The notes beneath the pieces are model-generated. The model had not been told where the DNA came from, did no database searches, and saw only the letters and a list, made by a program, of their open reading frames with translations. The position numbers were made by a program, and so were the translations under genes. Shown one piece after another: positions 33,871 through 43,379 of a DNA stretch of 64,000 nt; the first letter of the stretch is position 1, and each line of letters starts with the position of its first letter. Source of the stretch: Sweltsa coloradensis (Eukaryota; Arthropoda; Insecta; Plecoptera; Chloroperlidae); contig JAMZAV010000056.1 in assembly GCA_024449915.1 (NCBI GenBank), positions 62,001 to 126,000 on the forward strand, given 5' to 3'.

Positions 33871-33936
33871 ACAAGTCCCTCAGTTTTATTGTGGCATAGC
33901 TTTACAAGTCCCTCAGTTTTATTGTGGCATAGCTCT
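33871..33936 (+). repeat. Exact tandem duplication, 33 bp x 2
   Basis: The unit acaagtccctcagttttatt plus gtggcatagctt occurs twice head to tail with at most one difference at the end of the second copy. It reads as a recent slippage duplication. Confidence 0.9.
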
Positions 33937-33939
33937 ATA

Positions 33940-34380
33940 AGCCTGACGGGACGTTTGAGTACGCCTTGTACATAATTTTTAAACTCTTTTTGCGTAAAAA
34001 TTGAAAATAGTGAAAAAATTATACATTTGTAATTTTTTATCCGATTTTCAATTTTTGTTTTGATTAATAAAGATGCTTGTTCTTGAACTAAAATCTTTTA
34101 AGAAAATTAAAAAAGTTAGAAATTGCGGTACATATTCAAAATCCAAAATTTTCCAAAAAATCTAAAATACTTAAAAAAAAGAAAAAAGTTTCAAACAAAA
34201 TTTTTCTTTGGGCATGTTTGATGAATAAGTAAAAATTTTTTTTTTAATTTTCTAAGTTCGGGCAAGAAAGGGTTAATAAGCAAGTTAAAATATAGTATGT
34301 GCCTTTATATATTACTTTTAGTAGGTAGTCCTTTTTTAAATACAAAACGATACCAAATCGATGACTATCTCATCTTGTAT
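33940..34380. other. Unassigned AT-rich stretch
   Basis: No gene or repeat was recognised. Confidence 0.45.
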
Positions 34381-34381
34381 A

Positions 34382-34503
34382 ATGTTTCTCGATTTGGTTA
34401 GTCGGGAAACACTCCCGTAGGTGTAATTGATATTATTTACTACAATTCAGAAATTTGGGTTGGGGCGGACTTTTTTAATTTCTGAATTGTAGTAAATAAT
34501 ACT
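34382..34503. repeat. SINE family 1 tails as an inverted repeat
   Basis: A reverse-orientation tail (gggaaacactcccgtaggtg, tttactacaattcagaaatt) is followed after about 20 bases by the same tail in forward orientation (aatttctgaattgtagtaaa). The arms of about 25 bases are nearly perfect. Between them is only ggttggggcggactttttt, a remnant of the SINE body. It looks like two opposed SINE ends with the bodies deleted, or the ends of an element in which the tails act as terminal inverted repeats. Confidence 0.75.
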
Positions 34504-36314
34504 TGTATAATGTGTTAGTTTTCTGCAAATTATAGTGCACGCATAGTGTGTGTATGCAGTATTTTATTCACAATAGTCATATAATTTCTTCTTGCACCAT
34601 TTGAATGAAGCTGTTCGATATTTATTTGTTACTCATTATAGTAGTAATGACTTGATTCTTATCACTTCTATCAATGTAATAATGTTGTGTATCATGAGTA
34701 TAGAATATATATCACTATCAGAGTATAACAAAATTTGTTTTTCGTGTAAACTGTCAAAGTTGGATTATTCGGTCTCGTTGTATACTTGTTCTGTACCTTG
34801 TAACAAACAAGCTACGTTTAGTACATTCCGAACGTGGTTCTCGTCCGTGATGTGTTACTTTCCACTTATTAGATCTCAGGTAGCGCTGTCTGTGTTATGG
34901 ACATGTGATGCGAAGCTCAGGTGTTTAGCACCAGGATGGTGATTGTCAGTGTCAATACACAATACACATCTCTACAGCTTGCGATGTACATGTTGGAGTT
35001 GGTTGTCTGCTCATCACCCTAGTTGACCTCTGTAGAGTAGTGTTTCATTTCTATAAACTTTAAATTTAGTAAAAATTATGGTTAATTTTTGTCTGCTGGG
35101 GGTCTAGTTACAAAAAGTGACAGCGACAATAGTCGACCGAAACGAGAACTTTAGTGAGAAGAGCAAGTGAGAACTGCCACCTCGAATTTTCATCATACCA
35201 AATTAATTAGTAATTACATTTGCTGTATGTAGTTGTTTATTACGTTAAGGAAACATTGGGAGAAGACATTACAAAATATGTTAAATTGTTGCCAATACAC
35301 AGCTTATAAGCTTGTTTGGCTGCAGTCAGATGCGTGACTATTGTCACTTATGTTGCTGTTTAGGTCAATTATTGTCACTTAGTAGGTCTAAATAGACCCC
35401 CTGGTCATGAAATGAACATTCGACTATAAAAGTGCGAAAAGAAAAATTCCTTGAAATTGGACCATAATCATAAAATGCCACGTGCTAAATCTTTATCCAC
35501 ATAACAAAATTAAAATAATTCTATAAACTCGTAGTCATGGAAGGAATCGTGTCCGGTGTCCCTAATCTTCTTTGCACCCAAATTATATTTATATAGCAAT
35601 TTCTCACTATCAATATTTCGTCTCGAATATAGCATAAGTGTTATCAATCTATCAATTAATTACTAGCAATTTTTGTATTTTCTTTTTTTAATACCTTTTT
35701 CTTTTCTCATGCCAAATATAAGTTAACGTCATACATTCCAAATTGTTACACAATACCATTACAATTTCCTTTCGAAGAATTGTATATATTTTTTTTGTAT
35801 CAGCAATTCAAAATGATATTTTTTCTAATATATAGGCCTACCAATATCAAAACGTATAATATTATACTTTTACTTTTTTTTGGTATGTTCTCGGATTTTA
35901 ATGTAAATAAAAGTAACAAATTTGAGTTTGTCTACAGGTTTACATTTGCCACTTTATTTACCCCCAACGCTGAACTAGAATCCAAGTATCGCAAGGGTGT
36001 GGCTAAGATACGGGAAAGAAAGAAGCCCGTGTTTATATGTTCCTACTCCGCTACCGAGTCCATTACAGTTCACAGTGATATCCAATGTGTAGTAATTGCC
36101 TCCGCCGGGCTAGGGGGGAGGGGGGGTCTATTTTCCTGATGACTTTTACCCCCCCCCCCCCCTACTTCCTCCTCCAGCAAACATTTATTGGCTCCGGACA
36201 AAGTCAATTGCTCGTCCAATTTGGTCCGAATTTAGAGATTCGTGTTCAAGAACACTAGGAAGAAATCCACTTAGAGGTGTACTATGCAACGTGCAAACAT
36301 TAACCCAAACATTG
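34504..36314. other. Unassigned stretch
   Basis: It has two plus-strand frames of about 115-120 codons (34592-34942, 35780-36139), hydrophobic and cysteine-containing, which I cannot assign. No splice structure or domain supports them as genes. A C run lies at about 36150-36162. Confidence 0.35.
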
Positions 36315-36322
36315 AATATAGT

Positions 36323-36658
36323 TAGAGCTATGAAAAAATAGCATTTATATTCTGAATATTTAGCATTAATTTTTCCAAATTAACCATTTTGTAGCATTAA
36401 TTTTCTTCTTTCCACCAAAACCCCAAATGTGGGGAGTTTCTTGTATTTTTAATGGGAAATGAATTCAAATTATGCTTTATAGGAACATTTCAATTCAATG
36501 TAGTCACTTTAAAACGTTAGAATACAATGATAAGCCAATTATCAATTGGTATAGGTAAACCTTATTTTCAGTAAATTTAGCATTTTGTAGCGTTTTTAAG
36601 AATTTATACTCACTGATTTAGCATCAGTAACCTAAAACGCTAAATTTTCTTGCCTCTA
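36323..36658. mobile_element. hAT-type MITE, family A, 336 bp
   Basis: The element starts tagagctatg and ends tcttgcctcta. The flanks share atatagt (36316-36322 and 36659-36665), or aatatagt if the last A belongs to both. The inside repeats tagcatt and tttgtagc words as in the 11.9-kb copy, including aaaaccccaaatgtgggga. It has no coding capacity. Confidence 0.8.
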
Positions 36659-36960
36659 ATATAGTGTATGATCTACGAACACCACAAAGCCATGGCTAAA
36701 ACGGACGAGTCCAGGTCGACTGGTATACTTGCTCCAACGAAAGAACGCAGATGCTTTGTAGTGGTGGGGGTAGAATGAATTCGCGATAAATGGAATGTCG
36801 CCTTTGTGTATGAAAGAGAAATATATTTTACCAATGCAAGCAAAATTTATCTGAGCTAGATCACAGAGTTCCTCCGTGTGCAAGGTCCACACTCAGCTAG
36901 CGTGAATAGAGTTGACAAAGTTGTTAGGTTGGGAAAACAATTTCGAGCCATCTGCATTCT
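36659..36960. other. Unassigned stretch
   Basis: It contains a minus-strand frame of 78 codons (36656-36892) with no recognised motif. Nothing else was seen. Confidence 0.4.
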
Positions 36961-36965
36961 TTCAT

Positions 36966-37095
36966 TAGGGTCACTATACCCAGCGGTTTAGCCGAGGTCG
37001 TTTAGCCGGTTCCCACTCGAACACCGAAGTTAAGCAACCTTGGGCGTGGTCAGGGGGAGAGTGGGTGAACCCTCTGCCTTGAAACACACGTATAA
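36966..37095 (+). repeat. 5S-rRNA-like SINE segment, truncated
   Basis: The segment includes ggttcccactcgaacaccga and agttaagcaac, then gggcgtggtcagggggagag. It recalls the centre of 5S rRNA (the aagttaagca and ggg-c-tggt region). It shares this with the composite SINE at 41.7-42.1 kb, including cctctgcc and aaacacacgtata. The start and end of a true 5S gene are missing, so it is a SINE fragment. Confidence 0.75.
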
Positions 37096-37099
37096 AATA

Positions 37100-37265
37100 A
37101 ACAAATGTTCGTAGGATGCCCGCTGTAGGGTATACACATAAGAATTAACCGGTGTGACCCTCTTCAGGTGAACCAAGTATGTTGCGGATAGGACAATTGT
37201 GAAGAAATGTCCGAGGACCTCGAAAAAACTTTTGAGTCATCAGGTTTTTAATAAATAAATAAATA
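37100..37265 (-). repeat. SINE family 3 tail, reverse
   Basis: The words ccctcttcaggtgaacc, aagtatgttgcggataggac and atgtccgaggacctcg are the reverse complement of the family 3 tail at 20.75-20.82 kb. The piece ends in an AATA run (about 37250-37268). It follows directly on the 5S-like fragment. Confidence 0.7.
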
Positions 37266-37268
37266 AAT

Positions 37269-37690
37269 ATTAAACTGTGCATAGTTGTCCCGCATTGATG
37301 GAACGACAGCCATACATTATCAATATGCGTTGTAGATTAGCGATTTTGGATTTTAAAGAACAAAATCCAATATTGTAAAATCTTTATTTTTAACGTTGGC
37401 CTAAATCCCTGTTCTGAAAGTAGGCTGGACCATTATGGTATTATTATATAGAGCCCTTGAGTTCTTACTCCCCTAGCATTTGTGCAAAATTTCGAAAAAC
37501 TGACACCAGTCAGCCGAGCATACTCAAATTTGTTTAAAACTCAAGTCCTTGGCCTATATAGTAATGTTATTGTTATTCTCGGTGCCTATACCCGCTGCAC
37601 CTTGTTTATACAATGAGTGTTTTGCATCTTAGTACGCTGATATCTCGCTCTCTTATCTCTGCCACCACCACCTGCATAAGACGCGCCTAG
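37269..37690. other. Unassigned stretch
   Basis: No gene or repeat was recognised between the SINE tail and the foldback element. Confidence 0.45.
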
Positions 37691-37691
37691 A

Positions 37692-38390
37692 AAAGTGGAC
37701 TTCACGGGAAGATTGGTCCGCATGTACCAGGAATTTTCCTCCCCTCTTTACCACCACCACCTTCCTGGCCCGAGCAGAGTGGACAAGAGGTAGATCGTAT
37801 CTATTGTAATAGTCGCTCGACCCTTCTATTGATGGTCTCGAAACCATCCAATTAAATTATTTTCGCTTGAATAGAGTTAAATCCTTCCTTCCTTTCATTA
37901 CGTAGACTGTTGTAATTTACCTTTTAAATGCCCTTTAATGTTAATAATTTTAACTTAAATGTTTCACTGAAGTAAAATCAACACGAAAATGTTTTTGAAT
38001 GCTAAAAATTGATTGAAAACAAAGAACTTAACAGTATAATATACAACACACTTCTTCATCAGAAGTGCTAAGAATATTTTGTAAACATTGTTAGTTCTCC
38101 ATCAATTTTTAGCGTTTAAAAACATTTTCGTGTTAATTTTATTTCAGGGAAACATTAAAGTTAAAATCATTAACATTTAAGAACACTTAAAGGGTAAATT
38201 ACAACAGTTTATGTAATGAAAAGAAAATTAATTTATCTCTATTCAATGGTTTAGAGACCATCAATAGAAGGGTCGAGGATAGGTAAGATCTAAATCTTGT
38301 GCACTCTGCCCGTCCGAGGAAGGTGGTGGTGGTAAAGAGGGGAGGAAATTCCTGGTACCTGCGGACCAATCTTCCCGTGAAGTCCACTTT
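37692..38390. mobile_element. Foldback element, 699 bp, almost wholly palindromic
   Basis: The outer left word aaagtggacttcacgggaag (37692) pairs with cttcccgtgaagtccacttt (38371-38390). The match continues inwards through tcctcccctctttaccacca, acccttctattgatggtctc, aatgtttttgaatgct and taaaaattgat, down to a centre at about 38058 where cacttct and agaagtg flank tcatc. Each arm is about 330-360 bp with mismatches and small gaps. Minus-strand frames over both arms are shadows of the repeat. Candidate flanking duplications were not found. No transposase is encoded, so this is a MITE- or foldback-type unit. Confidence 0.9.
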
Positions 38391-38749
38391 AGCTTGTTGT
38401 ACTCCCGCCTGACGAGGTTTGTTTGTGTGGTGCTCTTGGTGTCTGGTGCAGACTGGTGCAGAATAACACATGCTCACTCTACACTCTACAGGGCAGTGTT
38501 CTTACTGCGTCGCTAGCCTACACTACTTCTACTGCTTGTAAGCATACATACTAGCTCATCACAGGGATATTTTATTGATTCGATTCGGTTTGAAGAAAGT
38601 AAGGTACGTTTGACATTTTTGCATACACACCTACCTACACCCTTTATTTTTCTCATACTTGTAAATATTTAAACAACAGTATTAGATTAGCTCCCATTAT
38701 AAACATTATATTTCTGACAGTGTAACTGTCTATGCGTTTGTCTCGTCTC

Positions 38750-38920
38750 ACGATAAAACCCCTAACAAACCTACGATTAACATGCGTTTTTATGTTGTCA
38801 TTGCCCTTGAACAAGTATGATGTACAGAATGTTTTGGTGGCCTTGATGGTTCAGGGGTGGAGCTAGCGTCTCCCAAACTTTACATTATACATACATACCC
38901 GGCACCTCCACCAAAATTCA
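38750..38920 (+). repeat. Dispersed repeat, family 7, copy 2
   Basis: The words cacgataaaacccc, atgcgtttttatgttgtcat, gcccttgaacaagtatgatg and acccggcacctccacc follow the order of the 32.57-kb copy. Two further end words follow at about 38967 and 39005 (ggcacctccacc and a variant), so the end may be repeated in tandem. Confidence 0.7.
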
Positions 38921-40115
38921 CGAATATATAACGTATTTTTACATTTCTCTTTCAATTCTACTGTAGACCTGGCACCTCCACCAAGAACGATCCTTTCAGT
39001 TTTATATCTCTTTATACTCGTCACTTCCCCCAAAAACTTATTTTGAACAATTGATTGATTGGATATTGCTTAACGTCTCATATTTATGCAACTTGGCTAA
39101 TCGAGACGAAGGGAGGGACGTAAGGGATGACGCGGGGGGACAAGGGGTGGACAGGCCTGTACTGGTCAGAACAATGGAAACAAAAACGTACGATTCACTT
39201 TTTGTGTTCTTCTTTATTGATCTGTTGCTTACGTAGCTTCGCTCCCTCGTTTGGTTACTCCCTTGTCGGAGCAAACATAATGTACAGAACACCTTACACC
39301 CAAACTGTCTGGCAAAAGTTCTAAAGATCAATGTTTTCTCTTCTGCTGATACCTCGCGTGGGGTAATGTTTGTATAATGGGGTTCTAAGAGTCACCCGTA
39401 CACTGGCAATAAACTTGACCGGTGCCTGACGTCACATTGTAGGGGGTGGGGGGTCCAATCACCTTTAGTACCCCTCCCCCCCTCCTCCGTCTTGCGGGGA
39501 TTAATACCTCATAACAATCTGTGTTGCGGGGAACTTACCCCCCCCCCCCCCCCCCGGAGAAGTTTGTCGGGTTGTCTTGTGATATTGATAAATACGGATT
39601 CAGTTTCAAAGGGGTAAAACAGATACGTCAGCTTTTCGGGAGGTTGTGGAAAATCCAGAACTTTGACATTTGTGGGTGGGGTAATCCTTGGGGGTCTTTC
39701 TTATACATTATACCAAATCAACTAAACAAATTGGGGATTGTATAGATAAACTATAGACACCCATGGGTACGGGAACTGGTTCGTTGTTTGTTTGCGCATT
39801 CAAAATGGTGGAGGTGCCGGGTAATGAATTTTCTAACTTTCTGGGTCCAAATCCACAAAGAGGAGTTTCCCAAAAACGGAGTTAATTTAAGAGTGCCGTA
39901 CTTAACTCCCATTTTGGTATCCACAAAAGCGATTACTAATTTTTCGGATTTTTAACTGTGAAATTTAACCTTTGCTATTTATTAGGAGTAACATTTTCCC
40001 TCCTAAAATGAGTTAAGAACAGCTTACTCCTAAAATTATTTCCGTTTTTGGTTAACTTGTCTTTGTTGATCCTGGACCTAGGGTGCTGTCGCCTTCCCCG
40101 TTTACTCCAAGGGTC
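38921..40115. other. Unassigned stretch with G/C runs
   Basis: It contains short frames without known motifs, a C run of about 19 at 39537-39555, and an inverted family 7 end word (ggtggaggtgccggg) at about 39808. No gene was recognised. Confidence 0.45.
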
Positions 40116-40123
40116 ACCACAAA

Positions 40124-40385
40124 CAGTGGCGTGTCCAGGAATGTAAAGGGGTGGGGGGGGGGTCGACATGCGTAATGGAGAAATAGTCCGGGGCAAATCC
40201 CTAGCCGACGATATTTTATTTATTTTATTTATTATTTGTCGTTTTGAAAGCCTATAAACACGTTTTAGATTCATACAATAGCAAGAAAATGTTAGTATTT
40301 GATTTTATTTGCTTAAAAATGTCAAATAAGTGCATGGGGGGGGGGAGGGGTTCAACCCAATAACTCCCCCTTGGATACACCACTG
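40124..40385. mobile_element. hAT-type MITE with CAGTGG ends, 262 bp
   Basis: The left end cagtggcgtgtccaggaa and right end ttggatacaccactg are inverted. The flanks are accacaaa (40116-40123) and accacaat (40386-40393), an 8-bp duplication with one mismatch. Both subterminal regions hold long G runs followed by gggttcaaccc or a similar word. This is the same family as 7.47 kb. Non-coding. Confidence 0.85.
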
Positions 40386-40393
40386 ACCACAAT

Positions 40394-41222
40394 TTTTCTT
40401 ATCATCCTTGTTGAATGGCAATGTCTTCAGAAACCGGCATGCTAATCAGACGACGTGTTCGGTTTTTACTGTGAGACGTGGCACACGAAGCATAGACAGA
40501 AAGCTACTCTTATATGGGAGTTTTGCTCCCTAGTATTTGTATGAATATTCGTTGTCTGCACAAATGTGACTCCAGGCTCGAAGAGGCTCCGTCTAAGATC
40601 AATACAGTAAACTTTCTTATTTCCCACATAATTTTTGCTTGTAACGTCGCAAATAAGCATGAAAAACTAATTTAATTTAGGTTGCTTGGCAAAGAAGACA
40701 AAATTGAATCAAGATGTCTTGCTTCCTTCCTCACTTAAATTGACGCCTAACAGGATGTTTTTCAAACTCACAAATCTACTAAAAGTAAGTCAAAACATTG
40801 TAAGCAAATAAGGAAATAGGCAACTAAGGAAGGAAGGGCATAAGGAAATAAGGAAGCTGTTATTTATAGATTTGGGACATACTCTAAAATGTGGATTTTC
40901 CTACTAAATTCTCGCAACTAGATTGTCAAAGGTTCTGTTTGTTTGTTATCGCATGTAATAGTACACCGATGACGTGCATCCTGCTTACACCCAGTGTACA
41001 ATAAACGACTTGTACGAGAAACAAACAAACAAACTGTGTGGCAGTTTCCGCCTCTCAGCGCAGCACATGCCCGCAGCCTTTGAAGCAGCTCCCATGTGTT
41101 TGTAAGTAATCTGACGCTGTTTAGCACAGTTCAATAATCTGTATGGCAAACAAATGTGTCGCCGTAAAATAAGCAAAGTACTCGACCTAGATATTCTAAT
41201 ACTGATGCTGAGTTGCCAACGC
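40394..41222. other. Unassigned stretch
   Basis: It begins with an inverted piece of family 7 (catccttgttgaatggcaat at about 40404). Short minus-strand frames (40466-40660, 40918-41176) are unassigned. Confidence 0.4.
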
Positions 41223-41335
41223 AGACGTAGGTAGCTTATGCGTAAAGCGCGAGACTCTGATTTAAGAGGTTACGGGCTCGAATCCCACCACCGGCAATCC
41301 TGACTGATAGTTTTTTCTTAAAAAATGTAAATAAA
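41223..41335 (+). repeat. SINE family 3 head
   Basis: The head reads gtagcttatgcgtaaagcgc and gagactctgatttaagagg, then the B box cgggctcgaatcccacc, then accggcaatcctgactgata and a T run. The rest of the body is missing and an AT-rich piece follows. Confidence 0.7.
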
Positions 41336-41364
41336 TAAAAATAAAAACTGTTTTTACAGTCTAT

Positions 41365-41610
41365 ACCCACTCAGACACATAACTTTTTTTCAATGAGGGG
41401 GGTGGGGAACTTTCCTATAAAGCAGACCAAACCAATCCTGTTGTCGCCGAACCCATCGACAAGCGAACAATGACCAACTATTAGAGCTGGTCACGATTCC
41501 ACCCTCGGACAAGCGCCAGAATCAGGAACAACCTGACAATTTATTATGTGCCTCGTTGCTAGGACAGCTCCTAAGTCCCCTTGTGCCTTGTAATGGAGTG
41601 TGATCCATTT
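41365..41610 (-). repeat. SINE family 4 body, diverged
   Basis: The words acccactcagacacataact, cgaacccatcgacaagcgaa, tcggacaagcgccagaatca and tgtgcctcgttgctaggaca are the reversed family body. The copy is more diverged than the others and lacks the head. Confidence 0.7.
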
Positions 41611-41634
41611 CAGAAGTAAAAAATGTACTATACC

Positions 41635-41637
41635 TTT

Positions 41638-41680
<43 letters not shown>

Positions 41681-42118
41681 TGTCTCTATTTGCGACCGGT
41701 AATGTAGCCCACTAGTGCAAATTTAATAGAGAAGGGAGGAGGGAAACCCGGTACCGGCACAAAGCCTACTCCTACCGAAAAGTACCAAGGGGACCAACGG
41801 CTTTACGTCCCATCCGAAAGGACGGTGTAACTTTTGACAGTCATATAGGTTCCTCCACTAACCCGGACTGCCGAGCAGACGGCGCCAAGGAGAACGAAGC
41901 TGTCACACAAGCTTACGAACCCTAGTCTGCTCTAGCCAGCGGTATACGTGTGTTTCAGGGCAGAGCGGCGACCCACTCAACCCCTGACCACGCCCGATGT
42001 TGCTTAACTTCAGTGTTCGAGTGGGAACTGGTTAAACGACCGCGGCTAAATCTCTGGGATTTGAACCCGAGACTTTCTGCATTGGAGGCACAGACTCTAA
42101 CCACTAGACAAACGAACT
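41635..42118 (-). repeat. Composite SINE: tRNA-like head + 5S-like segment + long body
   Basis: On the minus strand the element starts with a tRNA-like head: A-box region gtctagtggttagagtctgt, then tgcctccaatgcagaaagtc and the B box tcgggttcaaatcccag. Next comes a 5S-rRNA-like segment with cagttcccactcgaacactg, aagttaagcaacatcgggcg and tggtcaggggttgagtgggt. A GC-richer body follows with gtcctttcggatgggacgta and aagccgttggtcccc, and the 3' end is a (TAAA)n tail (the TTTA run at 41635-41681). At about 480 bp it is the longest SINE here. tRNA-5S fusions are known among animal SINEs; I do not know whether this exact arrangement (tRNA first, then 5S) is described. Confidence 0.85.
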
Positions 42119-42530
42119 ACACATTGTTTTTCATTTTTTACTAGTAAAATTTGGTCGAAGTTAATTATGTTACATTTTATTTTTTACAATATTTGTTCGT
42201 GCTTCATAATTATGGCACGCCTGGCGAAACGTCGCCATCTAAACACATAAATGAGCTTCAGAAATACTCCGGCCATGTGTTCGGTTCAAAGTCGCCGTAT
42301 AAACTGTTTAGACCAAGTTTTATTGGTTGCCTGGGTCCGACGCTCTTTAGTCATACCGCCGTCAGTATTCTTAGATTAAACAGCCATAGACAAATAAATA
42401 AACCGCCAGATGGTCAACTTGTTGTTAGGTTGGCAGAAGTTTCTTGTGTGTGTTGGCCAGGGCTACCAACATACGCGCACGATGGTGAGTTGGTTGGACT
42501 TTGTGGGCGAGAGGAGTGATTTTTGAGAAT
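42119..42530. other. Unassigned stretch with an unrecognised frame
   Basis: The plus-strand frame 42151-42519 (122 codons) is the longest unassigned one in this part. It has no motif I recognise, lacks a signal peptide, and its start has no support, so it is not called as a gene. Confidence 0.3.
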
Positions 42531-42533
42531 CCA

Positions 42534-42830
42534 AAATGATATTATTTTGCTTCTGACATGACAATGACATTTCTTTAACTTTTTAGTTTCAAGTTACCTC
42601 TTGGTTAAAGTTTAACTGTTTTTTTTTATACAACATGAAATTATTTAGTTCTTCAGACATGTCCATGGCTTTTCTTTTACATTTTTGTTACAATTTACCT
42701 AAGTTTTACTGACTTTTTATGTGAGGTACTGACATCTGTATGCTTTTAGTACCAACATGAAATTATTTTGCTCCTCTGACATGAGTGACCATGTCATTTC
42801 TTTTACTTTTTCGGTAAAATTCATCATTCA
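42534..42830 (+). repeat. Degenerate tandem repeat, three units of about 100-120 bp
   Basis: Units at about 42534, 42634 and 42753 each run: atgaaattattttgctc or variant, tctgacatga, catgtcatttcttttacttt or variant, then an AAGTTTTA-like AT piece. Similarity is moderate, so the array is old. Confidence 0.65.
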
Positions 42831-42839
42831 TTATCCTCA

Positions 42840-43379
42840 TGTTTGAAAAGAGGCCCGCTGTTGGGCGCCACACAAGTCACCAGGTTTGACCCCCTTATTG
42901 TTAAGGGAAATGTCCGAGGGGAGGTTTAGAGGTGGTTTCGAGTTTTATCCAATATTTGTTTGACAGCTGGCAAAATAACATTGGACGACCACAGGATTCC
43001 AGCGTACTATAATCATTACAACGTACGTAATATTTTATACGAATTCAATCATTACAAATATGACATCAAAATCAAATAAATTATTATTGGTTATGAACAT
43101 TGTTCTAAAGAAAGCAGAAAGCAGTGGGAACAAAAAAAGAAGGGGATGAAGTTTTTTTATAAATAATTACAATATTTTATATGCATTAATAAAACTTTAC
43201 GTTATACCCGTGACCTCCCTAATCAGATTCCCTCACGAGCTATCTCGGTCAACAGGAGTAGACTACATGCCGCGTGCACACAGAGTCACAAAGTTATTAC
43301 CGATACTAATGCAGTATTATAAAAAATGAAACTATATAACAGGTAGTAACGTTATAAATATAAATCATTGGACTTTTTC
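42840..43379. other. Unassigned AT-rich stretch
   Basis: No gene or repeat was recognised. Confidence 0.45.

Noticed and set aside
34592..36139. Frames of 116 and 119 codons as host exons
   Set aside because: No recognised domain, no convincing splice sites around them, and their composition matches the AT-rich background.
36966..37095. Functional 5S rRNA gene
   Set aside because: Only the middle of a 5S-like sequence is present, shared with a composite SINE; the ends and the expected 120-base fold are missing.
37653..38477. Two similar minus-strand frames as paralogous small genes
   Set aside because: They lie on the two arms of the foldback element, and both are incidental frames in the repeat.
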